A stretch of 5,960 nt of DNA from Actinomycetota bacterium (lineage in GTDB: Bacteria > Actinomycetota > Actinomycetes > Streptosporangiales > Streptosporangiaceae): assembly GCA_003168295.1 (NCBI GenBank), contig PMST01000389.1, positions 1 to 5,960 on the forward strand, read 5' to 3'. Positions 1 to 4,883 of this stretch are shown here, piece after piece (position 1 is the first letter of the stretch; every line of letters starts with the position of its first letter). A program made the position numbers and the translations under genes. Under the pieces are notes generated by a model. That model was not told the DNA's origin and searched no databases. It saw nothing but the letters and a program-made list of their open reading frames with translations.

Positions 1-278
1 ATCGCCGCGGCGTAGACGGTCGGCGACGCGCCCAGGATCGACACCGCCACCGACCCGTCGAAGTGGCGCCCCCGCGAGTCGGTCACGTTCGAAAACAGCC
101 AGCCCTTGCGCTGGTCCTGGGACAGCCCCCGGAACTGCCACCGCACCAGCGGCATGATCTCGGTGTCCTTGTTGGTCTCGCGGTCAACGCGGATCAGCAG
201 GCCGCGGCGGTCCAGCTCATCGAGGTACTGGCGGACGTCGGTGTAGGTGCCGGCGGGGTTGTCGGTCGTGGTCATCAT
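1..278 (-). CDS. UbiD-family decarboxylase, N-terminal part (runs off the left edge)
   Basis: The gene begins inside the window and continues beyond base 1, so about 92 N-terminal residues are visible. They match the start of UbiD-type decarboxylases: a short helix (DVRQYLDELDRRGLLIRV), then an acidic stretch with TEIMPLVRWQFRGL, then WLFSNVTDSRGR followed by VAVSILGAS, the beginning of the beta-rich domain. Known members use prenylated FMN to remove or add carboxyl groups on aromatic or unsaturated acids; the cofactor-binding and Glu-Arg-Glu catalytic residues would lie outside the window. Two adjacent ATGs (278 and 275) are possible. The second has the better distance (5 nt) from the GAGG at 281-284 and aligns with the start of the paralogue at 1493. 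It is 45 bp downstream of the SRPBCC gene and probably co-transcribed. The family call is firm; the substrate is unknown. Confidence 0.85.
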   Translation of the reverse strand, partial: MMTTTDNPAGTYTDVRQYLDELDRRGLLIRVDRETNKDTEIMPLVRWQFRGLSQDQRKGWLFSNVTDSRGRHFDGSVAVSILGASPTVYAAA

Positions 279-770
279 GTCCTCTTTCCCTTGCAGGTTT
301 CCTGTGAAGGCCCCGGGCGCGGCTTAAAGGAGCGTCGCCGGGCTCTGCGTCTGGCAGTACACGCGAAGCTCCCCGAGGAGGAGCCCCCAGTAGGTGTTGC
401 ACGCGGCCAGGTCCTCCTCTGGGATGGGCGGCGTGTCGTGCCGGAGGCTGACCGCCGTCCGGCCGCCAGCGGCGCCCGCCAGCTGAATCGACGTGGTGGC
501 CCCGGGCGCGGCGAACGGTCCTTCCAGCGCCTCGAAGCTGATCGCCGACCCAGGCTGCACCGAGGTCACCCGCAGCCGGATCGACGGGCGGCCGTTCAGG
601 CGGCAGACGATTTCCGAGCCTTCGGTGAAGTCTCCGGTGACCTCGGGGGTGAACCAGCGGCTCCATCCCTGCGCCGTCGACAGCGCGTCGAACACCGACT
701 GCTGGCCGGCCTCGATGTTGATGCGGTGGGCTTGTACGGTCATGGTTTTCCTTCTTGCGTGAACGGGTTG
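109..770. repeat. Direct duplication, left copy (UbiD start + SRPBCC + leader)
   Basis: This segment is homologous to about 1327-1955 in the same orientation. It covers the first codons of the UbiD-type gene, the short intergenic gap, the whole SRPBCC gene and its ribosome-binding leader. By eye the SRPBCC products are about 80% identical and the first 56 UbiD residues about 79% (44/56). The gap between the genes differs (45 bp here, 33 bp in the other copy). The divergence implies an old duplication, or capture of a related cluster, not a recent tandem event. Confidence 0.8.
324..743 (-). CDS. SRPBCC (START/AHSA1-like) protein, copy 1
   Basis: A 139-residue protein of the usual size for a one-domain SRPBCC fold, a helix-grip pocket for hydrophobic ligands. 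The AHSA1-like signature AQGWSRWFTPEVTGDF is at about residues 24-39, followed by alternating beta strands (SIRLRVTSV, AISFEAL, TTSIQL, TAVSLRHD) and the C-terminal helix at about 113-131, all expected for the family. The start at 743 is chosen because GAAGGA lies 7 nt upstream and because the paralogue at 1943 starts identically (MTVQAHRINI). A longer reading from 914 would overlap the upstream gene and has no support. It is followed after 45 bp by the UbiD-type gene and preceded by a small-protein gene, so one transcript is likely. No catalytic residues are evident; ligand binding, or a cyclase-like or accessory role for the decarboxylase, is inference. Confidence 0.88.
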   Translation of the reverse strand: MTVQAHRINIEAGQQSVFDALSTAQGWSRWFTPEVTGDFTEGSEIVCRLNGRPSIRLRVTSVQPGSAISFEALEGPFAAPGATTSIQLAGAAGGRTAVSLRHDTPPIPEEDLAACNTYWGLLLGELRVYCQTQSPATLL

Positions 771-793
771 TCCTGCTAGGCAGCCATAGTTGT

Positions 794-808
794 CATCCGC
801 GCCGGATG
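794..808 (-). promoter_or_regulatory. Intercistronic stem-loop
   Basis: CATCCG and CGGATG form a perfect 6-bp stem with a 3-nt loop, 6 nt after the stop of the small-protein gene and about 50 nt before the SRPBCC start. No T-run follows, so a terminator is not supported. An mRNA-processing or differential-expression element within the operon is possible. Short GC-rich stems arise easily by chance in such DNA. Confidence 0.3.
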
Positions 809-814
809 AGATCG

Positions 815-1150
815 TCAGGCTTCGTTTTGCAGGTGCCAGATCGGCGTCAGCGTGTCGAGCTCGGCAAGTGCCGTTTCGAAGTGGATGACCGGGAGTGTGG
901 TGACGCTGTTCCACTGGATCAGCCCGGACTGGGTCACGAAATTGCGCACGTTCTCGTAGTCATCGGCCTCGATCACCAGGAACGACCGATGGTCGCTTGT
1001 GATCAATGGTCCGATCTTCACCGTGACACCGAACTTCTGCGAGAGACCGGAGACTTCATTGCCGAACTTCCGAAAAAGCTCGCCACACAGCTTGTTCGAC
1101 GTCTGGCACAGCTGAGGCGGATGCTCTGTGATCCCCACGTAAGTCGTCAT
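815..1150 (-). CDS. Small protein, possibly dimeric alpha/beta-barrel (DUF3303-like)
   Basis: A 111-residue soluble protein with no signal or membrane segment. The pattern of a strand (VTVKIGPLIT), a strand with SFLVIEADDYENVRNFV, then a helix, WNSVTTLPVI and an acidic helix ETALAEL suggests a ferredoxin-like small-protein fold of the dimeric alpha/beta-barrel kind. I cannot name the family with confidence. Cysteines are at residues 15 and 22. GC is about 58% over 841-1140, clearly below the neighbouring SRPBCC and UbiD genes, suggesting a different origin. The start at 1150 has no Shine-Dalgarno of its own. Instead it overlaps by four bases (ATGA) the stop of a ten-codon leader at 1179-1147 that has a good ribosome site, so translation is probably coupled. 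The next gene, SRPBCC copy 1, starts 71 bp after its stop and is likely in the same operon. Confidence 0.7.
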   Translation of the reverse strand: MTTYVGITEHPPQLCQTSNKLCGELFRKFGNEVSGLSQKFGVTVKIGPLITSDHRSFLVIEADDYENVRNFVTQSGLIQWNSVTTLPVIHFETALAELDTLTPIWHLQNEA

Positions 1151-1179
1151 GACTTGGTCCGGTGGGCTTGTGCGGTCAT
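1147..1179 (-). pseudogene. Third SRPBCC leader remnant (ten-codon ORF) coupled to the small-protein gene
   Basis: ATG at 1179 opens a ten-codon frame MTAQAHRTKS then TGA. The first seven residues match the MTVQAHR start of both SRPBCC genes. The DNA around it (about 1160-1206) matches the leader of SRPBCC copy 1 (about 723-770) with only a few mismatches, including the GAAGGA ribosome site 7-8 nt upstream. The stop overlaps the ATG of the next gene as ATGA. It therefore looks like the 5' end of another SRPBCC copy whose body has been lost and whose initiation region now serves the downstream gene. That last step is inference. Confidence 0.6.
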
Positions 1180-1210
1180 GGTCTTCCTTCTTCCGTTAAC
1201 GGGTTGTTGT

Positions 1211-1240
1211 GCCAGCCTCGCCGGGTTGGCGCCGGCTGCC
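1211..1240 (-). promoter_or_regulatory. GC-rich hairpin in the leader of the small-protein operon
   Basis: On the minus strand GGCAGCC (one mismatch) pairs with GGCTGGC and CGCC pairs with GGCG around an AACCC loop, with a small internal bulge. It lies between the operator-like palindromes (1255-1292) and the ribosome site near 1190, so it would be in the 5' untranslated leader if transcription starts near 1245. No T-run follows it. Attenuation is only a possibility. Confidence 0.25.
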
Positions 1241-1254
1241 AGACCTGGAAAAAC

Positions 1255-1292
1255 GTTACTCAAGTGAATAACCTAAGTGATGTAATCTTAGG
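1255..1292. promoter_or_regulatory. Operator-like double palindrome upstream of the small-protein/SRPBCC/UbiD operon
   Basis: GTTACTCAAGTGAATAAC (1255-1272) is an 18-bp palindrome with 7 of 8 arm positions matching about a 2-bp centre. Sharing its last base, CCTAAG-N9-CTTAGG (1272-1292) is a second inverted repeat with perfect 6-bp arms. The block is an AT-rich island in GC-rich DNA and lies 76 bp upstream of the leader ORF of the leftward operon, where a repressor of MarR, HxlR or TetR type could bind. No such regulator gene is intact in the window, and I could not place a convincing -35/-10 pair. Confidence 0.5.
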
Positions 1293-1310
1293 CCTGGCGC
1301 GGCGGCGAAG

Positions 1311-1493
1311 TCAAACGGCTGCGGACCGCTGGTCCTGCGGCAGGCCGCGGAACTGCCAACGCACCAGCGGCATGATCTCGGTGTCCTTGTCGGTCTTGCG
1401 GTCCACCCGGACCAGCAGCCCGCGGCGTTTCAGCTCATCCAGGTGCTGGCAGACATCGGCACAGGTGCCCGTCGGGTTCTCGGCCGTAGTCAT
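1311..1493 (-). pseudogene. UbiD-family decarboxylase, truncated second copy
   Basis: The frame gives 60 residues, of which the first 56 match the N-terminus of the UbiD-type gene at the left edge in 44 positions, through MPLVRWQFRGLPQDQR. Homology then stops abruptly at about base 1327, and four unrelated residues precede the stop. Full-length UbiD proteins are several hundred residues, so this fragment lacks the cofactor site and the active site and cannot be an enzyme. It keeps a strong ribosome site (AAAGGAGG just before ATG 1493) and lies 33 bp downstream of SRPBCC copy 2. The break marks a recombination or deletion junction; the operator-like region begins about 35 bp further on. Confidence 0.8.
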
Positions 1494-1955
1494 GTCCTCC
1501 TTTGGGTAAGGCCGACGGGCTTCTCTTTAGAGGAGCGTCGCCGCGTTGTGGGTCTGGCAGTACGCGCGGAGCTGCCCGAGGAGGATTCCCCAGTAGGTGT
1601 TGCACGCGGTCAGGTCCTCTTCCGGTATCGGCGGCGTGTCGTGCCGCAGGCTGACCGCCGTCCGGAAGCCGACGCTCGCCAGCTGGATCGACGTCGTTGC
1701 CCCGGGCACGGCGAAGGGTCCTTCCAGGATCTTGAAGGCGATCGCCGATTCGGGCTTGACCGAGGTCACCCGCAGCCGGATCGGCGTGCGGCCGTTGGGC
1801 TGGCAGACAACCTCCGAGCCTTCGGCGAAGTCTCCGGTGACCTCGGGGGTGAACCAGCGACTCCAGCCCTGCGCCGTCCACAGCGCCTCGAACACGGACT
1901 GCTGGCTGGCCTGGATGTTGATGCGGTGAGCTTGTACGGTCATGGTCTTCCCTTC
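1327..1955. repeat. Direct duplication, right copy (UbiD start + SRPBCC + leader)
   Basis: This is the partner of the 109-770 segment in the same orientation, offset by about 1.2 kb. It contains the truncated UbiD-type start, the complete SRPBCC copy 2 and its leader. The left boundary is sharp, in the middle of UbiD codons. The right boundary lies within the leader, just downstream of the hydrolase remnant. Confidence 0.78.
1527..1943 (-). CDS. SRPBCC (START/AHSA1-like) protein, copy 2
   Basis: A 138-residue paralogue of the 324-743 product, about 80% identical by eye over the full length with one single-residue gap near residue 91. The core signature AQGWSRWFTPEVTGDF and the RHDTPPIPEEDL segment before the C-terminal helix are both kept, so the fold should be intact. 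Changes are spread along the protein, with a cluster at about residues 48-71 (strands lining the pocket) that could alter ligand preference. The start at 1943 has AGGAAGGG about 7 nt upstream. It sits 31 bp downstream of a broken hydrolase gene and 33 bp upstream of the truncated UbiD copy, so its original partners are damaged. The reading frame shows no damage. Confidence 0.85.
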   Translation of the reverse strand: MTVQAHRINIQASQQSVFEALWTAQGWSRWFTPEVTGDFAEGSEVVCQPNGRTPIRLRVTSVKPESAIAFKILEGPFAVPGATTSIQLASVGFRTAVSLRHDTPPIPEEDLTACNTYWGILLGQLRAYCQTHNAATLL

Positions 1956-1974
1956 CTGTAGTGCTGGATCCGAA

Positions 1975-2371
1975 TCATGCAAGGACCTTGTCGTCCAGCC
2001 AGTCACAGATGTCTCGCTGCGCCACTCCGACTGCATCTGGCTGACAGTGGGCGCACCCGGGTCTACCCTGCGGGTACACAAGAAGGGGTCTTATCCGAAT
2101 AGGTGATGTCGCCATACGCTTGCTGAGCCACGGAGAGAGGTACGCGTGCGTCGCTTGCCCCGTGCAAGATAAGGATCGGCGCCGATGCTCCGGCCATCAC
2201 CGCGGGGCCGAGCTGGAATTTGTTGCCTGCCTCCACCAACGCTTCGAGTCCCTCGACACTGCGGAATCGCTCGATCTGATGGATCCCGTGCCTGCGGCGG
2301 CGCGGGGAGAAGTGATGGTGGCATGGCTCACGTGACCTTAGGAAGGCGGAGACGGTGAGCGCCAGATGCAC
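1975..2371 (-). pseudogene. Alpha/beta hydrolase, C-terminal remnant with frameshift
   Basis: The segment SVEGLEALVEAGNKF then APILILHGASDARVPLSVAQQAYGD is the C-terminal half of an alpha/beta hydrolase, with the acid residue in HGASDARVP. The frame hits a stop at 2063-2065. Skipping one base there restores the expected end, GCAHCQPDAVGVAQ then ICDWLDDKVLA with a stop at 1975-1977; the His before CQ is the probable catalytic histidine. So one base was gained (or two lost) near 2065. The N-terminal half with the nucleophile elbow is absent: sequence above about 2310 is not recognisable as hydrolase, although the frame stays open to 2371 and a little beyond. It lies just upstream of SRPBCC copy 2 and may have headed that operon. 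A sequencing error could explain the frameshift but not the missing half. Confidence 0.7.
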
Positions 2372-2717
2372 GGGGTCCAGATGGATCCAGGCGCGCTCCT
2401 CACTATAGGAGGGCTAGCGTGCCCATGGCGGCCAGCCAGTACCCCGCGACGGCCACGCCGGCGGGTGGCCGCATGACGGGACCGATGATCGCCGTGGGCT
2501 GCTCACCGCCGACCGGGGACGGGCTGTCCTCGGCCGGGCTGACGGCTCCCTGGCCGGGTCCTGAATCCGGTGAACGCGGTCACGGTGGGCGGCCAGCAGG
2601 CGGCGCCCGCGCCGGCGCGGAGGCGGCAGCCGTGAACGAGCACCCCGCAGGCGCCGTAACCAGGCGGGCACAGGGTGCCTGTACCGTCGGGTGCCGGACG
2701 ATTCTGCCTGCGGTTCG
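2372..2717. other. Region without an intact gene; possible minus-strand 3' remnant
   Basis: No complete gene is supported. On the minus strand, the frame from about 2540 to a TAG at 2403-2405 shows coding-like base use (about 90% GC at third positions by eye) and ends in a hydrophobic stretch, AGVAVAGYWLAAMGTLALL. This resembles the C-terminal membrane helix of a lost gene, but the frame has no start and is closed by a TGA near 2580. On the plus strand AGGAGGG (2407-2413) precedes a GTG at 2419 that opens a 100-codon frame, but its composition is low-complexity and its positional GC is not gene-like. It is best read as degraded intergenic DNA. Confidence 0.4.
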
Positions 2718-3173
2718 TTAGTACACCCGGGTGAGCCGCAGCAGGGGGATGGTGCGACTCGTCATCTCCTGGAACTCGCCCAGGCTGGGGGCCATCGCCA
2801 GGATGGCCGCCCAGACGGCATCCCGCTGTTCGCCCGTGATCTCCTCGACTACCACGGGGAATGTCTCGGCGCCTGCCTCGACGTCGGTCCGCCGGTTTGC
2901 CTTCAGGTTGTGGTACCAAGCGGGATTCGGCGGTGCCCCCTGGTCCGAGGCGACGATGACCATGCCCCCGTCTTCCTGCGGGAAGTACATCACAGGCGAC
3001 ACGCGCTTCGTGCCCGTCTTCGCCCCCACATGGTGGACGAGGATGATCGGTGCACCCTCGTAAAGGCCCCCGACACGCCCTCCGTTCGCCCGGAAATCGT
3101 CAATTACCTGCTCGTTCAAGTTTGGCACGTTTACCAGGTCCTTGAAGTCTTTGATGTCGCGCAGGTTGGTCAT
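2718..3173 (-). CDS. F420H2-dependent nitroreductase/quinone reductase family protein (Ddn-like)
   Basis: A 151-residue protein with the full signature of the deazaflavin-dependent nitroreductase family (split beta-barrel; relatives include Ddn of Mycobacterium tuberculosis, which activates nitroimidazoles and reduces quinones with F420H2). Visible motifs: VIDDFRANGGRVGG (23-36), GAPIILVHHVGAKTGTKR (40-57), the F420-contact region ASDQGAPPNPAWYHNL (75-90) and the C-terminal TSRTIPLLRLTRVY. Length is normal and the frame intact. The start at 3173 follows AAGGAG by 4 nt, and that site overlaps the stop of the preceding small ORF. The polar N-terminus shows no membrane segment. It lies downstream of the small membrane ORF and the 3339-4286 hydrolase on the same strand, so one MerR-controlled transcript is plausible. 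The substrate is unknown; a quinone or other redox-active aromatic is inference from the family. Confidence 0.93.
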   Translation of the reverse strand: MTNLRDIKDFKDLVNVPNLNEQVIDDFRANGGRVGGLYEGAPIILVHHVGAKTGTKRVSPVMYFPQEDGGMVIVASDQGAPPNPAWYHNLKANRRTDVEAGAETFPVVVEEITGEQRDAVWAAILAMAPSLGEFQEMTSRTIPLLRLTRVY

Positions 3174-3181
3174 GACACTCC

Positions 3182-3286
3182 TTAGTTCGCGAAACCAGCA
3201 GCCAGGGCCGTGATGATCACGACCGCACCAGCCAGAACGGCACTGCCCGCACTCCGCATAAGGACGAGGCCGTCCGCATGCGGCAT
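3182..3286 (-). CDS. Putative 34-residue single-pass membrane protein
   Basis: A short frame from ATG 3286 to TAA 3184-3182 encodes a hydrophilic start (MPHADGLVLMRS) followed by a hydrophobic stretch, SAVLAGAVVIITALAAGF, long enough for one membrane helix. AGGA lies almost against the ATG, a weak ribosome site. Its stop shares two bases with the AAGGAG of the reductase gene, the tight packing expected of translationally coupled genes. No family is recognised. It could instead be the last helix of a decayed membrane protein, since the frame stays open upstream to 3418, but that extension overlaps the hydrolase gene and has no membrane character. A role in holding the reductase near the membrane is speculation. 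Confidence 0.4.
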   Translation of the reverse strand: MPHADGLVLMRSAGSAVLAGAVVIITALAAGFAN

Positions 3287-3338
3287 TTCCTGGGAATGAC
3301 CCGCCGAATACCTCGGAGACCGGCCGCTCCTTAGTGCC

Positions 3339-4286
3339 TCACTTGGATTCAATTCGGCCCAGTGGATTGGTGCTCTCCGACACATTCTTTTGCACCGCCG
3401 ACCAACTGGCATCCTCAATGCCGAGCGAATGGCGGAGGTAGGCCCAGGAGGCCCGTTGGATCAGGGCCACTCGTTCGGGGTTCTCGTCGGTTGTCTCCTT
3501 GGCCTCGTAGCCGGCGATTCCGCCAAGCGAGTGTTCCGCGCCGAACAGGGTGAGCAGGCTCTTGAGGCCGGGGCTGAGGAAGTACGGGTCAGTCATCCAG
3601 TCCGGTCCCCGAACAGACAGCGGGATGTCGTCATGGTCTCCTGCGACTACGAGGGCCGGCGTGGTCATGTCCGCGAAGCTCGGGTCCTTCAGCCAGGGGA
3701 AGTTCTCGGCTGCGAACGGTGTCAGGTCGGCTCCGCCCCGCCCGGCCGTGGCGAACAGCACCCCCGCCGTGATTCGCGAGTCGGACAGGTCTTCTTGCTT
3801 CCCGCTCTCCGGATCGAGGACTCGCAAGCCCAGCAGGATGCCCGCCGTCTGGCCGCCGAAGGAGTGCCCGGCCGCGGCGATACGGCTTCGGTCCAGCCGC
3901 CCGGCGAGGCCGGGAACGGCGGCTTCCAGGAGATCAAGCTGATCGAGGATGCGTTTCATGTCCTCGACCCGCGAACGCCAGAGCCGTGGTGTACGGGGAT
4001 CGCCGGGAGGAAGGCCCACGGTCCTCGAGTCGAGATGGGTGGGCTGAATGACCACGAAACCGTGAGCAGCCCAGAAGTCGGCCAGCGGGCCGTAGCCGTC
4101 CAGCGACGAGCCAAAGCCGTGGGAGAAAACAATAACGGGCAATTCCCGCCCGGTCACGGGGGCAGATACCCGCACTTGGAGGTCTGCACCACGGCCCGGG
4201 GCTGATACCGGTACCGGCTTTACCGAGACGATGGGAGTGGGTGCATCAATGGCCACGTCCGTGGCTGCCATGCCTGTTTCGGTCAT
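3339..4286 (-). CDS. Alpha/beta hydrolase (PAF-acetylhydrolase/chlorophyllase-like)
   Basis: A 315-residue intact hydrolase with no obvious signal peptide. The oxyanion-hole motif is in VIVFSHGFGS (51-60). The nucleophile elbow GHSFGG places Ser142; the acid is probably Asp217 in VAGDHDD; the histidine is His252 in GAEHSLGG. All three are in the order and spacing of the fold. The SHGFGSS followed by ADFWAAHGFVVIQPTHLDS resembles platelet-activating-factor acetylhydrolase II and chlorophyllase-like esterases, so an ester or lactone substrate is likely. The start at 4286 has AGGAGG 8 nt upstream. Upstream lies a divergent control region with a MerR-type palindrome, and downstream (165 bp, filled by a small ORF) the F420-dependent reductase. 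The natural substrate cannot be told. Confidence 0.9.
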   Translation of the reverse strand: MTETGMAATDVAIDAPTPIVSVKPVPVSAPGRGADLQVRVSAPVTGRELPVIVFSHGFGSSLDGYGPLADFWAAHGFVVIQPTHLDSRTVGLPPGDPRTPRLWRSRVEDMKRILDQLDLLEAAVPGLAGRLDRSRIAAAGHSFGGQTAGILLGLRVLDPESGKQEDLSDSRITAGVLFATAGRGGADLTPFAAENFPWLKDPSFADMTTPALVVAGDHDDIPLSVRGPDWMTDPYFLSPGLKSLLTLFGAEHSLGGIAGYEAKETTDENPERVALIQRASWAYLRHSLGIEDASWSAVQKNVSESTNPLGRIESK

Positions 4287-4348
4287 CGAAAGATCCTCCT
4301 AAGCTTTTCGCGGTTGATGTGTCTCCGGATGTGCGGCCTTCGTGAGAT

Positions 4349-4380
4349 ACGCTAAGACCTGACATTGATGTCAGAGGCAA
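4349..4380 (-). promoter_or_regulatory. MerR-type promoter of the hydrolase gene
   Basis: On the minus strand TTGCCT (4380-4375) and TAGCGT (4354-4349) form -35 and -10 boxes separated by 20 bp. The 16-bp perfect palindrome CTGACATTGATGTCAG (4359-4374; 7-bp arms, 2-bp centre) lies in that spacer and abuts the -35. An overlong 19-20 bp spacer holding the operator is the hallmark of MerR-activated promoters, where the regulator untwists the DNA. A start near 4342 would leave a leader of about 55 nt before the hydrolase ATG. Confidence 0.65.
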
Positions 4381-4391
4381 GGAAATATGAT
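4365..4391 (+). promoter_or_regulatory. Probable merR promoter overlapping the operator
   Basis: TATGAT at 4386-4391 is a good plus-strand -10, with TTGATG (4365-4370, 15 bp away) or a less canonical hexamer 17 bp away as -35. Either -35 lies inside the palindrome, so a bound regulator would block its own promoter, as is usual for MerR proteins. Transcription would start about 17 nt before the ATG at 4415. Confidence 0.45.
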
Positions 4392-4402
4392 CCAGGTCAT
4401 AT
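4385..4402. promoter_or_regulatory. Second inverted repeat in the merR leader
   Basis: ATATGATCCAGGTCATAT has perfect 6-bp arms (ATATGA/TCATAT) around a 6-bp centre. It covers the predicted -10 and start point of the merR gene, 12 nt before its ATG. It may be a second regulator site or a coincidence. Confidence 0.35.
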
Positions 4403-4414
4403 CGGAGAGCCATC

Positions 4415-4883
4415 ATGCGTATTGGCGAACTCGCCGCCAGGACAGGCGCCAGCGTTCGGTCGCTGCGGTACTACGAGCAACAGGGCCTGCTCGCCCCGGA
4501 CCGCAGCCTCAGCGGCCAGCGCCACTTCCCGGAGAGCGCAGTCGACCGTGTCCAGCTGATCCAGCAGTTGTACGCCGCAGGGCTGTCGAGCAAATCGATC
4601 CTGGATTTGCTGCCGTGCGTCGTGAACGGCCGGGCCAGAACTGCTTGACCGGCTTTCAGCCGAAAGGGACCGTATCAACAGGCAGATCGGCGATCTGACG
4701 AGCACCCGGAACAGGCTCGACACCGTCATCACCAACGCCTCCGCGAGCTGGCGAATAGGAAAGCACTGCCGGCCCCAGGGCCGTGCGGATGCTTCAACCG
4801 TCGTGCAGGAGGGAGCGCCTGACTCCGCCGCCCGCAGTTCGCGGTCGCTAACATCCGCAACGGCGAGGAGTTCAGTCGGGTAA
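4415..4883 (+). pseudogene. MerR-family transcription regulator broken by a frameshift
   Basis: ATG 4415, 7 nt after GGAG, opens a typical MerR N-terminus: IGELAARTGASVRSLRYYEQQGLL (winged helix-turn-helix, residues 3-26), then GQRHFPESAVDRVQLIQQLYAAGLSSKSI and ILDLLPCVVNGRA. The frame then stops at 4646-4648. Skipping one base at about 4637 restores the dimerisation helix: ELLDRLSAERDRINRQI then LTSTRNRLDTVITNA, ending near 4750. Beyond that the frame stays open to TAA 4881-4883 with sequence unlike the family, whose members usually stop about there. The product as read is 77 residues: a DNA-binding domain without its coiled coil, so normal dimerisation is unlikely. It is divergent from the hydrolase and was probably its activator, judging by the shared palindrome. 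A sequencing indel is the alternative explanation. Confidence 0.78.

Noticed and set aside
744..914. Longer N-terminus for SRPBCC copy 1 starting at 914
   Set aside because: It would overlap the small-protein gene, and the paralogue at 1943 and the ribosome site both fix the start at 743.
1944..2081. Longer N-terminus for SRPBCC copy 2 starting at 2081
   Set aside because: The extension covers the hydrolase remnant in another frame, and the conserved start with its ribosome site is at 1943.
2419..2721. Plus-strand GTG frame of 100 codons preceded by AGGAGGG
   Set aside because: The ribosome site is good, but the product is Gly/Ala/Pro-rich with no family, second-position GC is as high as third-position GC, and its end overlaps the reductase stop.
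3390..4205. A 271-codon plus-strand open frame opposite the alpha/beta hydrolase
   Set aside because: It is antisense to a gene with a complete catalytic triad, its product is low in recognisable sequence, and long antisense frames are common in high-GC DNA.
4626..4650. Programmed ribosomal frameshift in merR
   Set aside because: No slippery heptamer or strong downstream structure is evident; decay or a sequencing indel is simpler.
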